A program made the translations under genes and the position numbers. The notes beneath the pieces are model-generated. The model was not told the DNA's origin. It made no database searches and saw nothing but the letters and a program-made list of their open reading frames with translations. A stretch of 64,000 nt of DNA from Trogon surrucura (lineage: Eukaryota; Chordata; Aves; Trogoniformes; Trogonidae), in NCBI GenBank assembly GCA_020746105.1, contig CM036622.1, positions 40,897,477-40,961,476 of the forward strand. The letters are read 5' to 3'. Positions 12,465 to 21,487 of the stretch are shown one piece after another. Position 1 is the first letter of the stretch; each line of letters begins with the position of its first letter.

Positions 12465-14246
12465 ATGTTATCGGTCGGTGAAATGTTATGTCATGTTCTT
12501 TTAAATGTGGGTTCCTCCCTGGGTGTCAAAATTTTGTCCAAACTCTCGCGTGTGATTTGGTATATCTGTCTGTGGTTTGCCTGCTCTGATTTAAAAATGA
12601 GAATTTTCACTGTGTTGGGTTTTTTTGGGTCGGTGTATTCTGCAGTATTTTGGGTGATCGGCATACCTGAATACCTTAAGAGCACAATGATGAATTTTGT
12701 TTTTAACTACACTTTCAATTTCACCTTAGGAAATTATACTAATTTGTTTGCTAATCTGAGTATACCAGGTTTTGAGGATTGTGATTGTGAATGCAGTTAT
12801 TTTAATCGAAAGATTGAGTTGTTATTGATTCTGATGTTAATGCCCATGAATCTCTTGGCATTGTGGCGTTTCTGTAGGAATTTGTGCAAGTCATTGAGTA
12901 TCACTGTGTCCTTTAACACTCAGTGTGTATCAGCAAATGTCGCCCCTGTGACTAGAAAGAAACATCGGAGAAAGTCAATTGCCCTACCAACAGATAACAC
13001 AACTCCAGGACAAAGCCCTCCTAAAGTAGCACCATCAGATGACTCAGATTCAGACTCAGGAAAGAAAGCTGGTATCCCTGTGACTGGGAAGAAACATCTA
13101 ACAAAGACAAATCACCCAACATCAGATGGTTCTGATGCAGGAAAGGGTCCTTCCCAATCGAAGTCATCAGATAGTTCAGGCTCAGAATCAGACGCAGTTG
13201 TCAAACCTTTAACTCTGAGGGACATGCGAGATGTGAGAAAGGACTTTGGCCGTCGTGAGGGTGAATCATATTACAGGTGGTTACTCCGGTGCTGGGATAA
13301 AGGAGCCGAGACCATTAATCTGAACGGTAAAGAAGCCAAACAGCTGGGATCCCTGTCTGGAAACGCAGGCGTTGATACGGAACTTGCAAAAGACGACAAC
13401 AGTCTCAGCCTCTGGAGACGACTCTTGACAGCTATTAAGAACCGGTATACTCACAAGGACGATATTCCTATCCACACAACCAACTGGACCAGCATGGAGA
13501 AAGGCATTAAGTTCCTGAGAGAACTAGCAGTGAGAGAGGTGATTTACAGCGATCCACAAACAATTTTAAACCCTGATCAAATGCCCTGCCACAAACACGT
13601 TATTCAGATGTTTGTGAGGAGTGTCCCACCAGTGTATAAGCACACCTTGTCAACAATGGTCTGGGCATCAGATGGAGATGGTCAGGTACCAACAGTGAGT
13701 GAAGTGGCCAACAAAGCACGACAGCATGAAGACAGTACTGCCAATCCCCAACAAATTCAGATTGCTGCCATGGAAAAAATAATTGAGGAAAACAACAGAT
13801 CACTGGAGAAATTAATTGAGAAAGCAATGGAGAAAACCAATGAATCAATTGAGAGAGCAATGGAGAAAACCAATCAAGCAATTGAGAAAAACAGTGAATC
13901 ATTTGAGAAAAACAATCAATCATTAGAGAAGCTGATTGAAACATTGTCCAAGAGAGATGACAGACCTCAATGGAGCCGCGTTGATGCTGTTAGAAAATAC
14001 AGACCTTCAAGATCAACTAAAAATGATGGCAACTTGTCACGGAATGACTTGTGGATTTTCCTACGTGGATATGGTGAGGACATGAGAAACTGGGATGGAA
14101 AACCTACTTCTGCTCTACGAGAACGAGTATCCAATTTGCGAAACACCAACAGAAGACAACAATCTGCCACGAGAAGGAATAATCGGAATGTAAATGTAGT
14201 TAATACTGTGAATCAGGTAAACCCCGTGAATCAGCCTCAAAATTAG
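12465..14246 (+). CDS. gag: Gag polyprotein with N-terminal membrane/glycosylation segment
   Basis: Open frame of 593 codons ending UAG. The start is the first AUG after the primer site and has A at -3. Residues 1-165 are unusual: a hydrophobic stretch (about 30-68), four N-X-S/T sequons (N81, N85, N90, N97), a Cys cluster (C106, C108, C110) and a second hydrophobic stretch (117-136) followed by Arg/Cys. Then comes an acidic Ser/Asp-rich linker (about 190-245). Residues 248-420 resemble the capsid region of ERV-L Gag (WLLRCWDKGAE, SLSLWRRLL). Residues 433-496 form a repetitive coiled coil. The C-terminus (500-593) is Arg/Asn-rich, without a CCHC zinc knuckle. It assembles particles in retroelements of this class. 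The membrane topology is my inference. Pol follows in the same frame. Confidence 0.9.
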   Translation: MLSVGEMLCHVLLNVGSSLGVKILSKLSRVIWYICLWFACSDLKMRIFTVLGFFGSVYSAVFWVIGIPEYLKSTMMNFVFNYTFNFTLGNYTNLFANLSIPGFEDCDCECSYFNRKIELLLILMLMPMNLLALWRFCRNLCKSLSITVSFNTQCVSANVAPVTRKKHRRKSIALPTDNTTPGQSPPKVAPSDDSDSDSGKKAGIPVTGKKHLTKTNHPTSDGSDAGKGPSQSKSSDSSGSESDAVVKPLTLRDMRDVRKDFGRREGESYYRWLLRCWDKGAETINLNGKEAKQLGSLSGNAGVDTELAKDDNSLSLWRRLLTAIKNRYTHKDDIPIHTTNWTSMEKGIKFLRELAVREVIYSDPQTILNPDQMPCHKHVIQMFVRSVPPVYKHTLSTMVWASDGDGQVPTVSEVANKARQHEDSTANPQQIQIAAMEKIIEENNRSLEKLIEKAMEKTNESIERAMEKTNQAIEKNSESFEKNNQSLEKLIETLSKRDDRPQWSRVDAVRKYRPSRSTKNDGNLSRNDLWIFLRGYGEDMRNWDGKPTSALRERVSNLRNTNRRQQSATRRNNRNVNVVNTVNQVNPVNQPQN

Positions 14247-14280
14247 AGGGGCCCTGCCTCCAGCCAGGTGGAGGAGAGGG
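14244..14280 (+). promoter_or_regulatory. Gag-pol UAG readthrough site with downstream hairpin
   Basis: The gag stop UAG (14244-14246) is in the same frame as pol, which is open directly after it. Five bases later a GC-rich hairpin can form: CCCU (14252-14255) pairs with AGGG (14277-14280), and CCUCC (14257-14261) pairs with GGAGG (14270-14274) around an 8-base loop. An in-frame UAG followed after a short spacer by RNA structure is how gammaretroviruses make Gag-Pol. No slippery heptamer or frame change is needed here. Confidence 0.7.
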
Positions 14281-17200
14281 ACAACCGAGTTTATTGGACC
14301 GTGTGGATTCGGTGGCCTGGCACATTAGAACCACGAAAATATAGAGCTCTGGTGGACACTGGTGCACAGTGCACTCTAATGCCATCGAATCATACAGGTA
14401 CTGAAACTGTTACTATTTCTGGAGTGACAGGTGGTTCTCAACAACTGTCTGTATTGGAGGCTGAAATGACCCTTACTGGGAATATGTGGAAAAAGCACCC
14501 TATAGTGACTGGTCCAAATGCCCCATGCATTCTTGGCATAGACTTCCTCAAGAAAGGGTATTACAAGGACCCAAGAGGGTATCGATGGGCTTTTGGCATA
14601 GCAGCTGTAGAGACTGAGGACATTGATCAGTTGTCTAGCTTGCCCAAACTTTCAGAGGAGTCTAGTGTCGTAGGGCTGATGAAAACTGAAGACCAACAGG
14701 TACCAATTGCTACTAAAACAGTACATCGACGACAATATCGTACCAACCGAGACTCTGTAGTTCCCATCCATAAGCTGATACGTCAACTAGAAAGTCAAGG
14801 AGTGATCAGCAAAGCTCGCTCACCATTTAACAGTCCTATCTGGCCTGTGCGTAAGTCTGATGGAGAATGGAGATTGACTGTAGACTATCGTGGCCTAAAT
14901 GAGGTTACACCACCGATGAGTGCTGCCGTGCCGGACATGTTAGATCTTCAGTATGAGCTGGAGTCGAAGGCAGCTAAGTGGTATGCCACAATTGACATTG
15001 CTAATGCATTTTTCTCTATTCCTATAGCAGCAGAATGCAGGCCGCAGTTTGCTTTCACCTGGAGGGGTATCCAGTACACCTGGAACCGACTGCCCCAGGG
15101 GTGGAAACACAGCCCTACCATCTGCCATGGACTGATCCATACTGCCCTGGAGAGAGGTGGAGCTCCGGAACATCTGCAATACATTGATGACATCATTATA
15201 TGGGGTAACACAGCAGAAGAAGTTTTCACGAAAGGTAAGGAAATAATTGAGATTCTTTTGGATGCTGGTTTTGCCATAAAGAGAAGCAAGGTCAAGGGAC
15301 CTGCAAGAGAGATCCAGTATTTGGGAGTGAAATGGCAAGATGGGCGTCGTCAGATCCCAATAGACGTGATTGACACAATATCAGCTATGATGCCACCAAC
15401 TAACAAAAAAGAAACACAATCCTTCTTAGGTACTGTGGGTTTCTGGAGAATGCATATTCCTGGTTATAGTCAGATTGTGAAACCTCTTTTTGATGTGACT
15501 CGAAAGAAAAACAAATTTCAATGGGGTCCTGAACAGCAACAGGCCTTTGAACAAATCAAACAAGAGATTGTACAGGCAGTAGCTCTTGGGCCAATCCGAA
15601 CAGGGCAAGATATTAAAAATTTGCTATACACTGCAGCTGGGGACAATGGTCCTACCTGGAGCCTCTGGCAGAGGGCACCAGGAGAAACTCGAGGTCGACC
15701 CTTAGGATTTTGGAGCCGAAAATATAGAGGCTCTGAGGCCAACTATACTGCAACTGAAAAAGAAATACTGGCCGCATATGAAGGAGTTAAAGCTGCTTCG
15801 GAAGTGATTGGTACTGACACACAGCTTCTCCTAGTACCACGAATACCAGTCCTAAACTGGATGTTCAAGAGTAAAGTTCCTTCCACACATCATGCCACTG
15901 ATGCTACATGGAGTAAATGGACTGCCCTAATTACACAGAGAGCTCGAATGGGTCATCATAATCGTCCAGGACTTTTAGAGGTAATCGCAGACTGGCCACA
16001 AGGTAAAGACCTTGCAGTGCCCCCAAAGGAGGTGGTGACACGTGCTGAGGAAGCTCCACCATATAATCAGTTACCGGATAATGAAAAGCAGTATGCCCTA
16101 TTCACTGATGGATCTTGCCGCCTTGTAGGAAACCGTCGTAAGTGGAAAGCTGCTGTGTGGAGTCCCACACGACGCGTTGCAAAGGCAGCTGAGGGAGAAG
16201 GTGGATCAAGTCAGTTTGCAGAGGTAAAAGCCATCCAGTTGGCCTTAGACATTGCTGAACGGGAAAAATGGCCAGTGCTCTATCTTTATACTGACTCATG
16301 GATGGTGGCAAATGCTTTTTGGGGTTGGTTAAAACAGTGGAAGCACAATAACTGGGAGCGCAGAGGTAAGCCTGTTTGGGCTGCTGAACTATGGCGAGAC
16401 ATTGCTGCTCGGCTAGAGAACTTAGTTGTAAAGGTACGCCACGTAGATGCCCATGTGCCCAAAAGTCGTGCCACTGAGGAACATCGACACAACCAGCAAG
16501 TGGATCAGGCTGCTCAAGTGTTCCAGATAGACTTGGACTGGGAACACAGAGGTGAACTGTTTCTAGCTCGGTGGGCCCATGACACTTCAGGACACCAGGG
16601 AAGAGATGGAACATACAGATGGGCTCGTGACCGAGGGGTGGATTTAACTATGGACGCTATTGCGCAAGTTATCCATGATTGTGAAATATGCGCCGAAATT
16701 AAGCAAGCTAAGCGATTAAAACTTTTGTGGTACGGGGAACGATGGTTAAAATATAGGTATGGGGAGGCCTGGCAGATTGATTACATCACACTTCCTCTAA
16801 CTCGCCAGGGTAAGCGCTATGTGCTCACTATGGTGGAAGCAACTACCGGATGGTTAGAAACGTATCCTGTGCCTCACGCCACTGCCAGAAACACTATCTT
16901 GGGCCTAGAAAAGCAGATCTTGTGGCGACATGGCACTCCAGAAAGAATTGAATCAGATAATGGGACTCATTTCAAAAACACTCTTATAGACAATTGGGCT
17001 AAAGAACATGGTATTGAATGGGTATATCATATTCCTTATCATGCACAAGCCTCTGGGAAAATTGAGCGATACAATGGACTGTTAAAAACTACTCTGAAAG
17101 CTATGGGAGGTGGAACTTTTAAAAACTGGGACAAGCATTTAGCACAAGCCACCTGGTTAGTTAACACCAGAGGATCCATCAATCGTGCTGGTCCTGCTCA

Positions 17201-17423
17201 TTCAGAGCCTTTGCATACAGTAGAGGGAGATAAAGTCCCTGTAGTGTATGAAAGGAATTTGTTGGGGAAGACTGTCTGGGTATTTCCTGCTTCGGGCAAA
17301 GGCAAACCCATTCGTGGAGTTGCTTTCGCTCAAGGACCAGGAGCTACTTGGTGGGTGATGATGAAAGATGGTGAAGTTCAATGTGTACCTCAAGGAAATT
17401 TAACTCTGGGTGAGAATACTTGA
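14247..17423 (+). CDS. pol: Pol polyprotein: protease, RT, RNase H, integrase
   Basis: Open from the codon after the gag UAG to TGA at 17421-17423. The first GTG (14268) is only a nominal start; residue numbers here count from it. Protease: LVDTGA with D30. RT: D243 in TIDIANAFF and YIDD at 305-308. A connection region at about 450-525 carries the ERV-L-like signature NYTATEKEILAAYEG. RNase H: D613, E652, D676 and D746. Integrase: zinc site H771, H776, C805, C808, and a D838-D897-E933 core with exactly 35 residues between the last two. All expected catalytic residues are visible and there is no internal stop or frameshift. No dUTPase follows integrase. Product enzymes copy viral RNA to DNA and insert it. 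Expression probably needs UAG readthrough from gag. Confidence 0.94.
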   Translation, partial: RGPASSQVEERDNRVYWTVWIRWPGTLEPRKYRALVDTGAQCTLMPSNHTGTETVTISGVTGGSQQLSVLEAEMTLTGNMWKKHPIVTGPNAPCILGIDFLKKGYYKDPRGYRWAFGIAAVETEDIDQLSSLPKLSEESSVVGLMKTEDQQVPIATKTVHRRQYRTNRDSVVPIHKLIRQLESQGVISKARSPFNSPIWPVRKSDGEWRLTVDYRGLNEVTPPMSAAVPDMLDLQYELESKAAKWYATIDIANAFFSIPIAAECRPQFAFTWRGIQYTWNRLPQGWKHSPTICHGLIHTALERGGAPEHLQYIDDIIIWGNTAEEVFTKGKEIIEILLDAGFAIKRSKVKGPAREIQYLGVKWQDGRRQIPIDVIDTISAMMPPTNKKETQSFLGTVGFWRMHIPGYSQIVKPLFDVTRKKNKFQWGPEQQQAFEQIKQEIVQAVALGPIRTGQDIKNLLYTAAGDNGPTWSLWQRAPGETRGRPLGFWSRKYRGSEANYTATEKEILAAYEGVKAASEVIGTDTQLLLVPRIPVLNWMFKSKVPSTHHATDATWSKWTALITQRARMGHHNRPGLLEVIADWPQGKDLAVPPKEVVTRAEEAPPYNQLPDNEKQYALFTDGSCRLVGNRRKWKAAVWSPTRRVAKAAEGEGGSSQFAEVKAIQLALDIAEREKWPVLYLYTDSWMVANAFWGWLKQWKHNNWERRGKPVWAAELWRDIAARLENLVVKVRHVDAHVPKSRATEEHRHNQQVDQAAQVFQIDLDWEHRGELFLARWAHDTSGHQGRDGTYRWARDRGVDLTMDAIAQVIHDCEICAEIKQAKRLKLLWYGERWLKYRYGEAWQIDYITLPLTRQGKRYVLTMVEATTGWLETYPVPHATARNTILGLEKQILWRHGTPERIESDNGTHFKNTLIDNWAKEHGIEWVYHIPYHAQASGKIERYNGLLKTTLKAMGGGTFKNWDKHLAQATWLVNTRGSINRAGPAHSEPLHTVEGDKVPVVYERNLLGKTVWVFPASGKGKPIRGVAFAQGPGATWWVMMKDGEVQCVPQGNLTLGENT

Positions 17424-17741
17424 TTTAATCCTATATGATGTTGTTACATAATACTAACAGTGTTCAATAAGTGTTTTTCAGAATAATAACCAGTGATGAC
17501 CAGAGCTGACCTCATCGAGTGACATCCAGCAACTGAGCTAGCCTTGTTGAGTGACATCCAGTAACTTCTTCGAAGTGAACCTACAACCTGTGGACACAAA
17601 CTGTAACGAATCTCACATGAACTTTCCTGCCCTGAGAGACTGCCATGATGGATGGAACCCACGATTATGAACTTTATGAATTTACTGAACTTTCCCTATA
17701 AGTAGATCATTAGCTCGTGATCAGTATGACGTAAATGGTAT
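17424..17741 (+). other. Post-pol untranslated segment, no env
   Basis: About 320 bp between the pol stop and the polypurine tract. It is too short for an envelope gene and has no open frame of note. It contains an 18-bp direct repeat with one mismatch, gagtgacatccag(c/t)aact, at 17517-17534 and 17549-17566. Its role is unknown. The place would suit an RNA export or packaging element, but nothing proves that. Confidence 0.7.
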
Positions 17742-17757
17742 GGAATAAGGGGTGGAA
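17742..17757 (+). other. Polypurine tract
   Basis: ggaataaggggtggaa directly abuts the TG of the 3' LTR. Apart from two T it is all purine, as needed for plus-strand primer formation by RNase H. Confidence 0.8.
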
Positions 17758-18615
17758 TGTCCTGGGTTTAGCTAAAAACCCAGTCCTGTTTAGTGATTTT
17801 TACTTTCCAGTTTAGTGTCTTCTAAAGGGCTGCACTTTCTGAAGTTAGCAGCATGTTTTTGCAGACAGTGTGTGCTACTGGCAGTGATAACACCTGATGT
17901 TTACAGTCACTGCCTGGGACTGGTATGTAGAAAGGCTCTTGCTTATACTTATTCCTATAGTGACCAAGGCCACTGCTGGCTCTTGTGTGCCACGCTGGGG
18001 GTGCTGGGTAATAAGAGGGGGGCACAAGGAAGTAAAAGGTGGCACCTCCGGGGGGTAATAGACAGGACAGGTGACCAACGAGAGTATTCCATCCCATATA
18101 CGTCATATCTAGTATAAATTGAGTGATCACGAGAGTTTCGTCCTTTTTTGCCCTTTTGCCCTTTTTGTTCGTCCTCTTCTCGGCCTTTTCGCCCTTTTTC
18201 GCCCTTCCTTTCTGCAATGGCCGGTGTCCAGAGAGGACTCCATCTGACCTCCTGATTTTGATTCGGATCCTGAGTTCCCGAATCCAGCTCCCTGTATCCA
18301 GCTCCCGCCGCCGCTGAGCCTGGGGTTTCCCCAGTGCCTCCTGCTCTGCAGCACCAGTGGTGATTTCTATCGGGGGAGGGAGTCGGGTTTGATATCGGGC
18401 TATTATCTATAGTTGTATATAGTTCTTTACTTTTATCTTTTTACCATTATTCCTATTACTTTCATTAAAGCTGTTCTAGTTCGGTTTTTTCCTTCTCTCA
18501 TCCGTAAGTCTCTCTGCCTCATTCCCTTTTCTCTTCCCGTTTGGGGGTGGGGGGGAAGAGGGGGTTAGAGAGCGTCTGTCCGTGTTAGTGGCCGGCCCAG
18601 CCCTAACCCGCGACA
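17758..18615 (+). repeat. 3' LTR of the provirus (858 bp)
   Basis: Same boundaries as the 5' copy (TGTCCTGGG...CGCGACA). TATAAA is at 18113-18118 and ATTAAA at 18464-18469. It is 21 bp shorter than the 5' LTR through loss (or non-gain) of a 20-bp pyrimidine unit pair and one G. Otherwise I see only an A/G and a G/T difference around the poly-G run. Near identity means the insertion is young. Confidence 0.95.
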
Positions 18616-18620
18616 TCATA
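18616..18620. repeat. 3' target-site duplication of the provirus
   Basis: TCATA, identical to 11383-11387, directly after the closing CA of the 3' LTR. Confidence 0.92.
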
Positions 18621-19639
18621 GAAACCATAGTCTGTAGAAACCCTTTCTGTTCTAGAGTCAGGACTTGGTTTTATTTCCAGGGCACATACTTAATAGCTTA
18701 AGATGAAGAACTGATAATAGACATTTGAAAAATATTGTGCAAATTTGGTTACTTTTATCACAAACTAAAGAATATGATGTAACATAATAATTACTTTTAA
18801 TTTTGAAAAAAGCTGAAGCATAGGTCATCATTAGTGTATGTAGTGAATTAAACTACTGCTAAGTTGTTAGGTTGTAACTCAGTTAGCAACAATAAAGCCT
18901 ACTGGGTAATTGCTTGTTATTGTTCCCAGCAGAAAAAGGTGCATTATTCCGAGGTTAACTATTCCAATAAAGGAGTAGCCATAGTTTTCAGAGTGTATTT
19001 TTCCCAGTCTTCAAACTGTAAGCCACGTGGCATAAACCTTGAAAACAATTAACCTAGGAGGAGACTTAAGGTTTTTTCCTATAAAAAGAAGGAAAAAAGT
19101 GTACTTGATAGTCTGCCACTGAACCTCTGAAGGAGGAGGGGAAAAAGGGAAGACTGAAAGACAGATCTGAACTAGCATTGCTCTCCAAAATTTCAAATAA
19201 TCAAAGGTATATTTTAACACTCTTCACCAAAAAACTTGTCAGATTTGAGTGAAATTCAGACCTGAGAGTACTCAGTAGGAGTGAGAGATCTTGCTAGCCA
19301 TATCTTGACTGAGATACAACACATGGGAGATGCTCCTTCTCTGGACTTTTCAGTTGCTGAAGCTCAGTTACTAATTCTGCAGCCAGAAAGGGACCACTTC
19401 TGACTTCAAGCCTTCTGAACACTATTCCAATAACCACTTGCTCTTTTAAAATAATCTGTCTCCTTTTGTCTTCATAAGCACTATTTGCACAGGAAAGCTC
19501 TTCTAAATGGTAAGCCTCAAAATAAAGTTCTTCCTGCTTTCCAGGAACCTCCTGTCATCCCATCATTAACCAGGAATATCTAGTATTCAGGTGTATTTAT
19601 GTGGCAACCCATGAAAACAACCATAAATTTATTCAGATT

Positions 19640-21487
19640 TTTTTTTTCTATGATGGAATCTGATGTGGGGGGAAACATAGCGACAAAAGACGAGGACAAA
19701 GCTGAAGTACTTGACATCTTCTTTGCCTCAGTCTTTAGTAGTAAGACCAGCTGTTTCCCAGGTACCCAGCCCCTGGGCTGGAAGACAGGGATGGGGAGGA
19801 GAATGAAGCCCCAATAATCCATAATAATGGTTAATGACCTGCTGCACCTCTCAGACACACACAAGTCTATGGGGCCAGATGGGATCCATCAAAGGATACG
19901 GTGGGAGCTGGCAGAAGTGCTCACCAAGCCACTTTGCATCATTTACCAGCAGTCCTGGCTAACCAGGGAGGTCTCAGTGGAGTGGAGGTTAGCAAATCCA
20001 ACATAGATCTACAAGAAGGACCAGAAGGAGTATCTGGGGAACTACGGGCCTGTCAGTTTGACCTCAGTGCTGGGAAAGGTTATGGAGCAGATTATTTTGA
20101 GAGCCGTCATGAGATACACACAGGACAACCAGGTGATCAGGCCCAGTTAGTATCAGTATAAGAAAGGCGGGTCCTGCTTGACTAACCTCAATCTCCTCTT
20201 ATGACAAGGTGACCCACTTAGTGGATGAGAGAAAGGCTGTGGATAATGTCTACCTGGACTTTAATAAAGCCTTTGACTGCATTTCTCACAGCATTCTCCT
20301 AGAGAAACTGGCTGTTCACGGTTTGGATGGCTGTATTCTTCACTGGGTAAAAAACTGCTGGATGGATGGGCCCAAAGAGTGGTGGTGAATGGAGTAAAAT
20401 CTAGTTGGTGGGTGGTCACAAGTGGTGTTCCCCAGGGCTCAGTATTTGGACCAATTCTGCCTGATATCTTTATCAATGATCTGGATGAGCGGATTGAGCA
20501 CACCCTCAGTGAGTTCGCAGACAACACTACACTGAGTGGGAATGCTGAGCTGCTTGAGGGTAGACAGGCTCTACCGAAGGATCAGGACAGGCTGGGTTGG
20601 TGGGCCAAGGCCAACTGTATGAGGTTTAACAATGCCAAGTACTGGGTCCTGCACTTGGGTCACAACCTCCATCAGCGCTACAGGAAGAGTGGCTGTAAAG
20701 CTGCCCAGCAGAAAAGGACCTGGGGGTGTTGGTCAACAGTCAGTTGGACACGAGGCAGCAGCATGCCCAGGTGGCCAAGAAGGCCAATGGCGTCCTGGCC
20801 TGTATCAGGAAAAGTGTGGCCAGCAGGACCTGGGAAGCGATTGTCCCCCTGGACTCGGCACTGGTGAGGCTGCACCTTGAGCACTGTGTTCAGTTCTGAG
20901 CCCCTCACTACACGAAGGACATTGAGGCGCTGGAGTGTGTCCAGAGAAGGGCAAGAAAGGTGGTGAAGTCTTAGGAGAAGCAGTTGAGGGAACTGGGGTT
21001 GTTTAACCTGGAGAAAAGGAGGGGAGACAACAATAAAGTCATGGGTTCGATCCCTGTTAGGTCCCCATGTGTTGCCTGATCTAGTTGAGAGGCGTCCCTG
21101 CCCAAGACAGGGAGGTTGGATTAAATGATCTCTAAGGTCCCTTCCAGCCTAGGCCATTCTATGATTCTACGAATTACCTTAAAGGAGGTTGTAGCAAGGT
21201 GGAGATCGGTCTCTTCTCCCAAGTAACAAGTGATAGGACAAGAAGAAATGGACTCAAGTTGAACCAGGGGAGGTTTAGATTGTCTATTAGGAATAATTTC
21301 TTCACCAAAAGGGTTGTTAAACATTGGAACAGGCTGCCCAGGGAAGTGTTTGAGTTGCCGTCTGTGGAGGTATTTAAAAGATGTGTAGATGTGGTGCTTA
21401 GGGACATGGTTTATTGGTCGACTTGGCAGTATTAAAATCACAGTTGGACTCAATGATCATAAAAGTCCTGTCCAGTCTAAATAGTTC
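19640..21487 (+). pseudogene. Decayed CR1 LINE, reverse transcriptase region to 3' end
   Basis: CR1 ORF2 remnants in order: a segment for 'ysMGPDGIHQ' (near 19870), the fingers region near 20040-20100, an [12 protein letters not shown] block near 20258-20280, a GVPQGS block (20427-20444) and the FADNTTLSG equivalent of the FADDTKL catalytic motif near 20515-20540. The second catalytic Asp is changed to Asn, and frameshifts and stops interrupt the frame. The 3' UTR follows to about 21487. A SINE has inserted at about 21029-21172. It lies in intron 3, antisense to PIP4K2A. The 5' boundary is approximate. Confidence 0.85.
21029..21172 (+). repeat. tRNA-Ile/CR1 composite SINE, 5'-truncated, nested in CR1
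   Basis: The left end reads like the 3' half of tRNA-Ile: a ggtcatgggttcgatccc stretch with a full B box GGTTCGATCCC at 21044-21054 and an acceptor-stem-like tail. It then passes into a CR1-type 3' tail (gaggttggattaaatgatctctaaggtcc...ccattctatgattctac). The same tail occurs alone at 45277-45338. This composition matches the tRNA-headed, CR1-tailed SINEs described from songbirds (TguSINE1 type). Surrounding CR1 sequence resumes on the right (taccttaaaggaggttgtag). The head is incomplete, so it is not a tRNA gene. Confidence 0.72.

Larger units (their letters stand above)
11388..18615 (+). mobile_element. Full-length ERV-L-like endogenous retrovirus, gag-pol, no env
   Basis: A complete 7,228-bp provirus: TG...CA LTRs, a tRNA-Lys1,2 primer site, a leader, gag, pol, a polypurine tract, and perfect TCATA duplications on each side. 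Pol motifs and the avian-type LTR start (tgtcctgggttt) place it among avian class III elements. Neither an env frame nor the dUTPase seen in mammalian ERV-L is present. Both genes are open from end to end and the LTRs are almost identical, so insertion was recent. It sits in intron 3 of PIP4K2A, antisense to that gene, the orientation that normally escapes selection because its splice and polyadenylation signals are not read in the host transcript. The exact family name needs a repeat-library search. Confidence 0.95.

Noticed and set aside
14940..15338. Minus-strand frames of 115-170 codons inside pol (14940-15338, 16102-16614)
   Set aside because: Shadows of the real pol frame, with no start, domain or context of their own.
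17424..17757. Search for an env gene in the provirus
   Set aside because: Only 334 bp remain after pol, with no open frame; env is absent rather than broken.
21029..21075. Possible tRNA-Ile gene
   Set aside because: Only the 3' half with the B box is present, fused to a CR1 tail; no A box or anticodon arm.
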